Shown here: piece by piece, positions 1 through 11,447 of the stretch | Numbering within the stretch: position 1 is the first letter of the stretch | Layout of the letters: each line of letters begins with the position of its first letter | Assembly: GCA_038503065.1 (NCBI GenBank) | Contig: JBCAMK010000011.1 | Coordinates: forward strand, 1,612,001-1,676,000 | Length of the DNA stretch: 64,000 bases | Source of the DNA: Paragyromitra xinjiangensis | Lineage: Eukaryota > Ascomycota > Pezizomycetes > Pezizales > Discinaceae | Reading direction: 5' to 3' | Notes under the pieces: model-generated | The model's database searches: none | The model's input: the letters and a program-made list of their open reading frames with translations, nothing else | Told to the model about the DNA's origin: nothing | Program-made: the position numbers and the translations under genes

Positions 1-462
1 TTCAGGCGAGTATGGTATTCGTTGGCTTGAGTTCATGCCTCTTACCCTATTCGACGAAAAGTTGTTCTGGATCGTACTTGGACCTGGGTGGTGGTTAAAT
101 CTGGTACTGTGATAGCTCAAGTTGTCTGAAATCGGTGATGATATGGCCTGGGTGTCTTTTATGATCGAGCAAAGCGGTGATGGAAGGTGATGGTAAGTTT
201 TGTAGTTTTCAGCGGGGCCATTTTCCGGTGGGGTTATGGTGTCCATGGAAAATGACCCTGGTTCAGGTTGAGAGAATAGTCGGGACGAAATAGGATCGGA
301 CGTTTGGCACAAAAAGCTGTCCAGTGGGGAAGAGGGAAACAGGGTGAAGTCAGACCTGATGCTTGGTTTGCTTTCAAATCGAAGTTCACTGTCGTGTGTG
401 TTTGATGGATTAAAAGACATGTTGGTTTCGGAAGAGCGTGGGTTCTTAAAAGTCAAGCTCTG
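1..462 (-). CDS. Partial gene at left edge, Ser/Pro/Asn-rich C-terminal side, unknown function
   Basis: On the minus strand one frame stays open from about position 525 to base 1 and leaves the window without a stop, which is why it is easy to miss. It reads as a Ser-, Pro-, Asn- and His-rich chain, with stretches such as FNPSNTHDSELRFESKP and SISSPISDNLSYHSTRF-like composition, and no domain I recognise. A plausible splice acceptor (CTCCAG) lies at 463-468, fed by a GTAAGT donor at about 533-538; the nearest in-frame ATG is at 420. The composition resembles the low-complexity tails of the C2H2 genes further right, and the strand is the same, so it may be the tail of another member. That is inference: no zinc finger is visible in the part I can see. 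Confidence 0.5.
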
Positions 463-3400
463 CTGGAGGTTAATGGAAACCGCCTTGTGGCTCGACTGTA
501 CTTCCTTGAGATATGATAGATGCAGGCTGACTTACAAGGGGCTTGTTGAGGCTCACCATAAGAGAGTTACCGAGTCTCAAGACAAGAAGGCAATAAGACA
601 GGGAATTCCTGAGGCGGCGTGTGTAGCACCGGCAGCTGCAGATAGATTTGGCGAAATCGACTTCAGTATCGCAGACCTACACAGCATTCTACTGTCACTC
701 TAAAGCCAAATAGGAGGGATGATTGAATATGGTAGGGATGGTGGGAAGCATCAGTAGAAGGGGTTAGTTTACGCAAGGATGTTTGGGGGGCCAGCCTCCC
801 CGGCGGTTCCAATACGTAGAGGTTTTGGTGAAATCACCGAAATCGATAGGTCTTTCAATGTATGAGCCTTCCTTCGGAAGATTTTCATAAGAACTTCGCT
901 CGCTTAAATGAGGTTCAGCGGAAGAGCGTCAATGGCATGCAGCTACGTGCAACGAAGGCACTCGGCTCTTCAGCAGCAATCCTAGACTAAGATGAGTGAA
1001 AAATTCAAAGACATGAAGTGTGGGGTCTAAAAAAGAGCCGAGTTGTTTGTCCTGATCCGTTTGGAAACCAGGATGCAAATTGTACGTATAGGCCTAGGTC
1101 TATGAATATATATTTGTAGTTGCATAGTTTAGATCGCTACAAAGTTGGGAACGATGGGAATATAAGGGTTGGTATCCTGCAGGTCGGTAGGCGGCTCATC
1201 GGGTAAGCCCATTGTGGATTTCGACCTTCGTGAGGCTTTTAAATTTAACGGTCGTATGGACGGGTAGATTGATTAGAGGCGGCAGGAGGTGACAGTCTGA
1301 TTTCTTCCCATCTTTTTCAGCCCCATCAAAGCTCATGTTAATACTGGCAGCGCATTGGCCATTCCTATCAAGGATGTACGGAGAGTGTGGGGCATCATTT
1401 TTCGCTTGCTAAAAGATACTCGGAATGGTGAAAAATGCGCACCAGCTTTGTGAGGTTCCCCACACTGCCATGATGTAGGTGGACTGTGTATTCGTCACAC
1501 AACTGGTCTATAGTTGCATTTTGGTGTTTATTAGGTCTAGTTGCACACAAGTTTAATCAGCTCATCTGGTATGGGTTCCGGGTGCACTAATACCTTGAGG
1601 AAGGAGCGGAGGAAAGAGTAAAGGAAGCCGCATAGATCCTTGGTAATTGAGTGGTCAGTGTAGAAGTACCAGATTGTTCGAATGGGCTGCAGATGCGGCT
1701 GTGATAGTTGTGGAGCCGCATGAGGGGACAGACACAATAAGCGGGTCGGCGGTTAATTGCAACCATGGGAGAGTTTTATGCACTTTCGGAATGAGACACC
1801 GTATTTGACCAGATATGTCCGCTTTTGTCTAGCAGCATAAGGCTGCGAGACGATCGGCGCCTTTGCATCTTCAGATTTCTTGATATTTAAGCACCAGTGA
1901 GCCAGGAGGATCGAGTGCTCAAGGGCGATTGATGCGTTTGAAATGAAAGTCAACTGATACCTGTGATAGGAGGAGGCCAGAACGGGGTATTAGATCTCTA
2001 TTTCAAGTAGATAACGATCCCAATGCTCAAAGTAAACTTGAATCCCCACGGTATTACTCAATCTTGCTATAAGAGCCGTAACCTGTTCAAGATATGCTGT
2101 AGCAGATCAAGCGCGACAACCGCGGTTAAAAGTTGAGAAAACCTAGTACTCTGACGATATACTCTGGGTAGCACCATTCATTGCTTTGGATCCTGCTTGC
2201 TGATTTTGTCGACTCTGGCTATCTGAATCATTCCGAGCTCCCACGAGTCCAGGGCTGGATGAGTTTCAACAGATAAAAACGGACTCATGCGCATGCATTT
2301 CAGCGCATTGGCATGCAATTACTAATCTAAAAAGCCTTAACTTCTTCATGTCGCAATAGCCCACATGTTCAATTAGGAGAGACTGTTTTCTTGTGGTGGG
2401 TCTACAGGGTTGTCACGTGCTATAGAAAGCAGAGTTGGGAATGAGCCGTGACGTGATGAGGGTAGAGTTTTGATGTATAAATTTACATTGCCCGTCCCAA
2501 ACTGGGTCATGTAGCGGGTTATCCATCCCACCTTAGGAACATGGTCGATAGAGAGACAGGGGAATATCACGTTCCTTGGTGTTAGGCTTATAGGGAAATG
2601 AAAAACTTCTTAGTTTTAGGAAGCCAATGATTCAGCCTTGTCCATGTGTACTATAATATGTTCAAAATGTACATGTACGATCAATAAGACTACCTCAGCC
2701 TGCTAAGGCAGGACTAAATGTGGAGCCTGATTATAATTATCAATGTCCTGTTTATGATACATAATTATTCATGCTGACATTTACTACGCCACAAACAAAT
2801 TCTAAAACCCTGAAAGAGTTCTTGCCACATATTTACATGATATATGACCTGTGCACACATCAGTAAGGAAGCACAGGGAAAAAACCCCTAACTGGTTCAC
2901 ACGTTTGTATTTAAAACTTCCAAGGATATATTACTCCTAGCAAGTTGAAAAGCTAAATGCAAAACATGATTGGTGTCAACTACCCACATGCGCAGCCGGT
3001 CATATCCCATAATGGAAAGTCAAACATCTGTTTCTAAAGGTCGAGCGCTGTGGATTGATCTGTGTTGCAGAATGCTTAGATTTGCATACCTATATATAGG
3101 TCAAGGCTGAAATTTCCCAAAGATTTGTTTTCTTGGTCCACGTTTGTGGACTTGTGGCTGGTCATGAGTACAGAGCGTCTACTCTTCAATCGTAGATGCA
3201 AGAATTCTTAATTTTGCGCCAAGGGCTCTAGTGTGGGAGATATTTGGGGATGAAAACTAGGCAAAGCTCGATTCTAAGGGGAATAGCAGTGTAGACTGCT
3301 GCGAGGATCCATCAAACCCACGTACCTAGAGATTATTAGTCTCACTGCATTCAAGTATCTGTTAAACTCGCATCTGTGGGCCTGGCCAAACTTGTCTAAT

Positions 3401-3698
3401 CGGTTATTAGGGCCTCGGTACATGCTTTCGATGTGCAACTTCGGGAGTATACGTTAGACATCTCAGTACATATCGAGTACGGTAGAGACCCAATACTAGC
3501 CTAGCTAGAGGCACTAGTTCTTCAGAGGGTTTCTCGAACCCCAAAGACCTCAAACGGCCTTCAGGTGCGAGAGAGTAGGTATTGTGTTAGGATATATATA
3601 CTGACAAGCACATTATATATATATATACCGGGATCGATATCGAGATGGGAGCTATAGCTAGATCTGAGTTCTGTTTTGCTAGTTATTATAGTATGAAA

Positions 3699-3935
3699 TA
3701 GTGTTCCCCACGAGCCTGTTCGAGCCGATACGGAAGCTTGAGCTCGAGCTGGCTTGGCTTGTGGATGGATAGGCTTGAGAAATTCGAGCCGGCTTGGGGG
3801 GATTCGAGACGGGCTCGAGCCTGGCTTACTCATAGTGGTTTGACGTTCTTGCGAAAATAATTACAAGGAGATCACCAATTACCGTTGAAAACTAGATACC
3901 CGCTGCAGCCCAACCCTCTCCATTCCCCTCTCCCA
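3699..3935. repeat. Dispersed repeat copy rich in GGCTCGAGCC-type palindromes
   Basis: This stretch matches 7198-7370 at about 75-80 percent by eye. Both begin TAGTGTTCC(C/A)CACG(A/G)GCCTGT, go on through CGAGC(C/T)GATACGGA, and share a second block from GGCTCGAGCCTGGCTT to CAACCCTCTCC. The copy here has an extra 60-odd bases of CTCGAGC-type sequence between the blocks. No coding capacity is visible. It is probably a truncated copy of the element at 7198-7587. Confidence 0.7.
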
Positions 3936-4176
3936 ACTAGTATGAAATGAGGCATCTGAGAGGTTTCCCGGGCTAGAGTATATTTATATAAGATAAATTT
4001 AAGAACTAGTGAAGAAGGTTTGTATGGGTAATTTAGCCAGGGCCGAGACACGCGTACGGGCGCGCTGGTCAACTATATCTCAGATCCCCTAAGCTATCTA
4101 TGTAAGTGAGAGATCGAGAGACCATTAGACTCCTATGGCTTTAAGAACTTCGTAGAGAAGTGCATCATTGCATACG

Positions 4177-4991
4177 TATATGTTCTAACCCGTATTCAAT
4201 TTCCGCCCATTTACAAACAGGTCGGCCCCATTCAGAAATGGGATCACTTTGAGCATCGGCCGACCCATCTACAAAGTCAAACTAAAACATGGCCGATCTT
4301 CAAATGAAAATTTTTTTCACCCCAACCGCCACTGTACTGGCATCTCAGGTTAACCATCACCACTTCATCCCGCAACATTTTAGATGCCCCCCAACTTTTG
4401 ATACTTGGACTTTCATTCTCTAATGTACTATATTATACTGCACCTTTGAGGGGAATAAGATATATATAGTATATATTTGCAGCTAAAAGGAGCTCGTCAT
4501 CATCAGGTTGTACAATTGCACTAGCCGAAAAATAAAGTCTGTTCGGTTCGGTACAAAGCAACGACCCTCCACTTATTGAACTACATCTCGCTATGGCCAT
4601 AGAAATTAATAAAATGAAATAGGAGAACTCCATACAATTATAGCAAGATGTATTTATGTGAATCAGGATGCATAGGAAATAAAGAAGTTTGTTGTTCTTG
4701 AGGCTTTCCTACGCGTTGCTTGTACCGAACCGAACATGACAGACTTTATTTTTTGACTAGTAGTACTAACTTTTGTAAACTGCTGTTATGGTGATCATTA
4801 TGCTTGCGCCATGGTGGCTACAACCTCGCTTAGAGAGATGGAATTCTTTGAATATGGGCCATCTTTTAGTGTCACTTTGTAGATGGGTCGGCCGATACTC
4901 AAAGTGGTCCTGTTGGTAAATGGGTTGGCCCGTTTACTGACCGACCTGTTTTTTAATTGGCTTTAATGGAATACGGGTTAGAACATATATA
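4177..4991. mobile_element. MITE-like element, about 0.8 kb, with long terminal inverted repeats
   Basis: The left end (4177-4295) reads TATATGTTCTAACCCGTATTC and the right end (4856-4991) is its reverse complement, GAATACGGGTTAGAACATATA. The similarity continues inward for about 120-135 bp (for example CGGCCGACCCATCTACAAAG against CTTTGTAGATGGGTCGGCCG). TA dinucleotides flank both ends, which suits a Tc1/mariner-type insertion, although the surrounding TATATA makes the target duplication ambiguous. No transposase frame exists, so the element is non-autonomous. A second inverted repeat lies inside it (4520-4761). Confidence 0.85.
4520..4761. repeat. Nested inverted repeat inside the 4177-4991 element
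   Basis: The arms are 4520-4564 and 4714-4761. The left arm contains AAATAAAGTCTGTTCGGTTC and the right arm the complement, GAACCGAACATGACAGACTT, followed by TATTTTTT. The arms are about 45 bp and nearly perfect apart from a two-base insertion (AT) and a missing T. Both outer ends finish in ACTAG. The spacing and termini fit a second small element inserted into the first, or an internal hairpin of one fold-back element. Confidence 0.75.
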
Positions 4992-6769
4992 TAGTATATT
5001 TCTTGGCTATCACTGCACCCGAGCTTCAGCTTCTTGAGCTCCATACACATATACTTCAGAATACCCTTAAAGGTAATTTTCTAATGTTTTATGATTGTAG
5101 AATGCCTATCGTACGCGTAGATGAGAGGTTGTTCGTAAAATGGATGGGTCTATATTTGACTAAGTGCATGATAAGATGGAGCCTAGAACTTACCGTACCA
5201 ACTTAATTGAACTAAGAATTCCGCGTCTTTATTATATATAGATTAGCATCAATCCACTTAATCCACCAAAGAATCTCCATTGCTTGGATCTATCATTGAC
5301 ACTTCTTGCGTTATAAAACCATTATTTATTAATTCTTCACCTGCAGCTACCCTAATATTGCCTTAAATGTCCGAGATAGAGGGATCGCCTGCAGCTGCAG
5401 ATATAGAATGGTGATCTCGTTACCCTTTTAGGTATAGTGCCTGTCTAGAAGTGAATCTGGAGAGAAATGAAGGAAACTAAATTTAAGTATACTGTAATAC
5501 CTAATATATTTAGAGTACGTACGAGTCAAACCTAGCTAGTCAAAAAACACTTGGGCAGCTATACAAACGCCGACAAAAAAACCTGAAGGGCCCTCGATAT
5601 ATCTAGCTAAGGAATACCATAGGGTAATCTACAGGACATTCCGAGCCCGGTCAGCCTAGGCTAGCATTTCCTAAATAATATGAGGAGGTAAAAATGGTAT
5701 GCACTGTTAGTTTAATGAGTTCTCATTGGCTCGCTTGGGCTTGGCGGGGGCTGATCAATGTAGAAAGTAGAAACCCGTGATTTAATACTTAATTTAAGTT
5801 TAGCTTTCGTCGTGCTTCGAAGGCCGCGCAGCGGCCTGAGAGCCTGACTGTGGGTACAAGAAAACATATTTTAGTCTTTCTAAGCCTCTGAGAAACAACA
5901 ATGCTCCAAGGTTAATTTACCGACTTTGCAAACATGCGGGTATCCCCTTAAGCTTTAAATCCGGCCGCAGGCTAGACATGGCTTGTAGTACCATAAACTA
6001 AACATATTCATTACTGTTTTTGGTATAGCGTATTCAGACAATGAACCCTAACCCATTAAAGTTTTATAAAGCAGCATAAGATACGTATACATCAACGTCT
6101 AAATATACATATATCACTGCAGGGCGGTTCCTAATACGCAAAGGGGGTTTAGGTATATCCTAGCCATACAAAATTAGCCCCAGGACTTGAATAGCTGAGT
6201 ATGTTAATTGCTCGACTAGGACTAAAAGATTATGTTAGGCTTAAAGATAGGTCAAGGATAGTTTGAGTAGGCTACCGGCTTACTTTGCATTCTTATACTC
6301 CTCTAATGGTAAGTAAAGACATCGTAACAAGAGCGGCATGTTTTGTGTATATGTCTAACAGCATCAACACTCGGTAATTGGTAAATTTCCGTGACTGATG
6401 TCCATAGTCATATATATAGACCGAGCCTGCCCAAACTCCAACCTGTCATCAGAGATCGCTCGCTTTAACCTAGCCCCAAGTTTTGGTTATTATCTATCTT
6501 GAACACCAATCGCTCTTAATCTTTAAAGCTTTAGGTATATATGCATACACCTATAGCTATCGATACGCTTTAGTGCGGCATATACGTGGCGGTGGTGCAA
6601 TATGCTTTAAAATCCATGGCCATTAGCTACAAGGAAGCCCTTGGCGAGATAAAGATAGCAATCCTTTAAGTGAGATATTGAATATCTCTATCAGAATAAT
6701 ATTAATACATTCGGTGATCATGTGATCAGTGGCAAGAAATTTCTATCCTATGAGGTGAGGTATACGTCG

Positions 6770-6930
6770 GAGAAATGCATCAATTGATGCATTTAAAGAT
6801 GCATTCCTATGTCACTTTTACCCATACAAAAACCCAACCCAAAGTCAGAGAGCAAGGAGCACCTTTCCAGTACTGTTCCAGACACATTTCCCCACCAAAA
6901 ACTGATGCGCTAATTGATGCGTTTCTACAT
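6770..6930. repeat. Short inverted-repeat element, about 160 bp
   Basis: The left end (GGAGAAATGCATCAATTGAT) and the reverse complement of the right end (GTAGAAACGCATCAATTAGC) match over about 25 bp with a few mismatches. The left arm is itself palindromic around CATCAATTGATG. Related ATTGATGTGTTT-type sequence recurs near 13524-13572. There is no coding frame. Confidence 0.45.
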
Positions 6931-7197
6931 ATCATAGAGGTTTATATGGGGTGAAATTGCAAGAAGTGGCGAAGTCCCTAATTAGCCGGTGAGCTCCACA
7001 AGATCTAATTCTAAAACATACTTCTGATCCACAATATCAAAGAACAAGTGATTTGGTTAGAACTATATATGTGCTTAGGATATGGAGCTAAATGCCTTCA
7101 CTTTCTCGATCTCGGGGCGCCCTATAATAATACTACGTTTAATATACATTAGCGTGAGGCCTAGGACGTTCACCCCCATAGCGCTAAAATGTATATG

Positions 7198-7587
7198 CAT
7201 AGTGTTCCACACGGGCCTGTCCGAGCTGATACGGAGGTCTAGGCTCGAGCCTGGCTTGCTTATAGTTGTCTGAGATTCTTGGGAAATTAATTAGGAACAA
7301 GTTATAAATTACCACTGGAAACTAGAGACTCGCTCCAGCCTAACCCTCTCCGTCCCCTCTTCCAGTTGCCAGCACTCCACATCCGGGAGACCAGCCAGTT
7401 CTACGATCCTCCCTCTCTCGACTCCTAACCTTTATTGATATTTGACAGGCTCGGGCTGGGCTCAAGCCTATTGGAAAACAGTCTCGAGTTGGCTCGGGCT
7501 AGTGGGACTTTAGGCTTGAGGAGTTCGAGCCTAAAATTCGAGCTCAAGCCCACGAGCCAGCCCGGCTCATAGAGCACACTATTATGC
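7198..7587. mobile_element. MITE-like element with GGCTCGAGCC-rich termini
   Basis: The element starts GCATAGTGTTCCACACGGGC and its right end, read on the other strand, is GCATAATAGTGTGCTCTATG followed by GAGCCGGGCTGGCTCG, so the termini are imperfect inverted repeats. Both flanks are dense in CTCGAGCC and AGCCCGAGC palindromes. A second copy of the left half is at 3699-3935. No transposase is encoded. Confidence 0.7.
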
Positions 7588-9108
7588 ACCGTCTTTATTT
7601 ATGATTGGTTATAACTTAAAGAAACTACCCTTTTGTCGTCATGGGGCAAGCTTAAGTAGAGTCCATAATCTATGCTGCGGGATGTACGCAGAAACCTCTA
7701 GTTTTAGTCATTGAGAGTACACGGCCACCAGATACGACAATTAAAAAGTCCTCCGTCCCCGAGGTTACCTTCATCGATTGATCTCCTTCTTGATGACCTC
7801 CCTTAGAAGAATGTCTCTGAGCTCCCTGGGTACCCTTCTGATTGTTTCCTCTATAGGTAATTCATCGGGCATCCAGTGGAAAGGTGATGCTCTACATAAA
7901 TCTGCTTATAAATGTATAGTTTTCTTTCAGGTTTGTATGCAGTTTAGTGTGCAAATTGCGGGCCGAGGCCGTGCAGCCGTAGCCATAGCGCAATTGTGAC
8001 TTAAACGTGCTTAGAAATACCTCCTTGAATAGGCCCAAAACTTAAGGGTCAATTACTGAATTAGCTGGCTTCTATATTGGGTTTTTTACGATAGTGGTAG
8101 AATAGAGCCAAAATTCTAAGGTATTTATGAGATCTTGAAATGAGAAGTACTTTGATTTCCGATCTTCATTCACAAGATCACCACTACAAAAAGCTATATA
8201 TAGGCCTTTGGCCGTACGCCGCCATATATAACGCAGGTGAATCGGTTGTAGAAAATTGAACCATTTGCGAGTCTCATAGGTGAACCTTGAGTTAGCTATA
8301 GTTTTCTAAATACCTGTCTCCCTCACTGTAGTTCTCACCGAAACTCGCCTCTGAGGCTGCTACCTAGGGCATGGTCAGAAATTACCCTCTCGATTATAGG
8401 GATTTCAGATTTTGGTGCTCTTTATTTACTTTATTTTCGCGCTTTTTTTTGCTCTACCTAGCTTCACGTCGCTTCAGTACTTTACAAAGTAGGGCGTAGC
8501 CGAATTAGCTACATGTAGTAATGCATGATCAAACTAAGTCATATTTATTTGTGGAAGGATATATAAACCTGCTCAAAGGGTGCGTCTAGTGGGCATGATC
8601 AGTAAGAAATAAAGTGTTACACCATAATAACCTTTGACTGGTCTGTTTACCTCGATACCCTTTAAGATGTATCAAGCCTATATATATATGCTGTGCTGAA
8701 GATGTAGATACTCGGTTAGTTCCTCCCATGGAGTCATGTTCAAGCCAGGCTGGGCAGCTAGAATGGGATAAATTGGATTGCACGAGTTGTAAAGAGCGAT
8801 CGGTCGGGAGCAACAGACTGTTGGTGACAGGAGACAGGAGAAAGCTTGCCTTTACCCACAGTCATGGCCTCCATGTAGTGTTAGGCCTAATCAAGCCACA
8901 AAGCAAGACTACCATTACTAGATTCGAACTCTCTATAGATCTAGTGCAGGGTAATATGCAAATACTAAAGAGTAGAGATAGTAGTTTCAAATTTCTTAAG
9001 TCCAATGTGAATATATGAAAACAGTTTTCCAATATAGGTTGGCTATGAGCCAAAAAAGAGAAAGCTTTCCATCGCCCTTGCAATTGTTGTAGGCCCCCTT
9101 AGTTCCAA

Positions 9109-11447
9109 TTATCTACGTTCCAAGACTTCCTCCCGAAATTCATCCTGAAAACTGGATCGCCTTCTATTAGGAGCTGGGCTAAAGGGATCGGCCTGTATAT
9201 GCTCACTCTGGGGGGTCTGATGGACCCGCAATGGTGTTAGTACTGTGGTGATAGCGTGAATTAAGTGGAAGATCATGATACTCACAGTCGAGTAACGATA
9301 ACCCCCCCTGTATTCTTGACTATCATTTCCGAAAGCCATTTGATGACGATAATTTTGATCGCGAGCTGTGGGTGTCCATGCCCCGTGACCATCGTCATTC
9401 GACTCATGATCAATGCTTGATCTATCCCATGAATTATGGCGGTGAGTTGTCCCTTGGTGCAGGACGTGTGGATCTACAGTTGGGATAGTATCAATATAAT
9501 TTTGTTGTTGTTCAAAGTACCCAGGAAGTCTGGTTGGTGGGCTGTAAAGAGGATTTCCGACTTCTAGAAAGCGATGGAAGTTTGGTTGTGCTGCAGGAAG
9601 GGAGCTGGAATCTTGCTCACTCGAGTAGGGCGAGACACTTTGAAAAGATTGATTCGACCCAAACGAAGGGACAGGAGAGCGCCTACGGACTTCAGCTGAA
9701 TCTGCCATGGGAGTTTGAGCAGGGTACCCATTCGTAATTCGTGTCTGAAGGACAAGATCAGGGGCGCTTAAGGATCTCAGCAGGGTCGAGGGGTAAGTAG
9801 CTCCTGCAGCTTGGGACCCAAATGGTGGAGAAGTTTGTTGGGAGGGAAAGTCTTAGAAGCCACTCTGATCAGAAAAAAGAACCTTCGATACTGAGAAATA
9901 AACTTACCTCTATCATCTCTCTGTTGAAAGGAGTGGTCAGTTGACTGAGGAAGTCGAAGTTCTGTGGCTAATAGTGCACGTGCAGAAGGTTCAGGCGCAT
10001 TTATATTCTGCGTACGCCTTCGTCGACTAGGCAAGGCCCCATTATGCTTTTTGATAATATTAATCGCATTGTCGACTTGGTCTTGGGTCAATTGGATCGC
10101 CCATAGTGCTTCATATGTAATTTTTCGAATACGAAACGCCTCATCTTGCTCAACTTGCCGATGAGGGCACTGTCGAGTTCGCCTTGATGTACCTTCCTGG
10201 CTTCCTTCTTTGAGATGGCGAGTGTAAAGAGACTTCCTAGTATATACTCGCATGCACCTTTCACACTGAAAAGGCGAAAAATCGATGTGATCTTCGATAA
10301 GATGAAACCTGCATGTGAACGGAGGCAGTCAGAACTTCTCCTCAGATAAATCAAGATCTATGTTCGTAACAAACCTGATGTCTGAAGGAAGCTTGAAAGT
10401 CTTCCCACAAACCTTCCCACGTTCTAGAAACTTGCAAATAAACCCACCCTCGGGGCCTGCTGCAGAGGGCGTAACAGTGTGTGGGTTGCCTGCTTTTGAC
10501 TTGCGTGAGAAAGGCCGTGGACGACTAACAGTAGCATTTCGGCTACTGGGGTTCCTGTCTCGATCGGATGTTCCAGCATCAGGGCTCTCTGGAGCGCTAG
10601 CCTCAATGGTGCTTGAAGACTCTGTCATCTCTCCAGGGCTAGAATGAGATGTAGTTGCTGTATTGCTGCTAAGTGCTGAAGAATAGGGGGCATCTGTGGC
10701 ATTATCGTTGGCACAACCAAGCCCTTGAGAGTTGTTCTCATATCTTATTTCGTGGCGATTGTGAGCGCTAGTGGAATACGATGACATGGGAGAAGATTTC
10801 TCGCAATACCTGAGTGTCTGTTCCCACCTTGCAGATGTCTGTTGATTGAGATTAACATTGAGGGACGTTGTTCCTGAACGAGCGTTATCTATATCTGCGA
10901 TCTTGGATTGAAGACCTGTTTCTTTTTTGGTATGGTGACTGGATGCTAGATGAGAATTTTCAACTGAAAGATGTTCCCAGGGTGAATCATGAGACGCTAT
11001 TCACAGGCAAGTCATGTTCAGAAACCCCATTTACGTGTTCAAAAGCCTCCGATGGAAGGGTATGGAGAGCTGAATACGTACATGATGGGAACTTGTGCCC
11101 CGATTTTTCCCCTGCATGCCGATTATCGGGCATGTTTTTTTAGGGGACGTACGTTGGTTCTCCACTGTCAAGATTCGGCTTAATTTTGATTGAAGACCAA
11201 ATGCTTATAACTAGCCTCCAGTTAGTTTCTTTTGGCCAAATTAGAACATAAGGAACATACTCTTTCGGGATATTATGTGCTTTTTACACCCAGCCTGTAA
11301 AAGTTGGAACTGTGTATAGAGATTAGGAGGTGAAACAGAGACAAGGTTCTCTATGCGACTAAGGGCCTGAAAAGGTACCTCATGTATACAGGCAAAATAT
11401 TCGATATTTTGCTGAAGACAAGACCTAAAATCAGAGCCCTCTAGCAT
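9109..11447 (-). CDS. C2H2 zinc-finger protein (paralog 1 of the array)
   Basis: A six-exon model (11447-11261, 11111-11082, 10996-10375, 10308-9908, 9851-9286, 9216-9109) stays in frame and gives about 637 aa. Finger 1 starts at residue ~256: Cys-x8-Cys (CKFLERGKVC), then GKTFKLPSDIR, and is split by the intron at 10309-10374 just before the third ligand; the next exon supplies HLIEDH. Finger 2 begins CERC, carries TRKSLYTRH and lacks a tidy second His, using a later Cys (RQC) at best. The C-terminal half is Ser/Gln/Asn-rich. By analogy it is a nuclear DNA-binding regulator, targets unknown. The first two exons are the least certain: an alternative start at 11133 also splices in frame. Confidence 0.75.
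10309..10374 (-). other. Intron splitting zinc finger 1 of paralog 1
   Basis: Donor AG|GTTTGT, acceptor GCAG|GTTTCAT. The exon ends after two bases of a codon (phase 2), right after ATC AG of the finger helix, and the next exon opens with the base that completes Arg, then Phe-His. The same phase and the same finger position recur in the other array members. Confidence 0.85.

Larger units (their letters stand above)
463..9108. other. Gene-poor region with inverted-repeat elements
   Basis: No open frame here is convincing as a gene; those present are short, lack splice context or sit in repeats. The upstream exon of the left-edge gene may lie between 540 and 703, but I could not join it with confidence. 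The region holds the inverted-repeat elements listed separately (3699-3935, 4177-4991, 6770-6930, 7198-7587), many TATATA and CTAG tracts, and an isolated AACCCTAACCC motif at 6044-6054. Confidence 0.6.

Noticed and set aside
1384..1473. GTGTGGGG ... CCCCACAC inverted words
   Set aside because: Only eight-base arms 80 bp apart; expected by chance.
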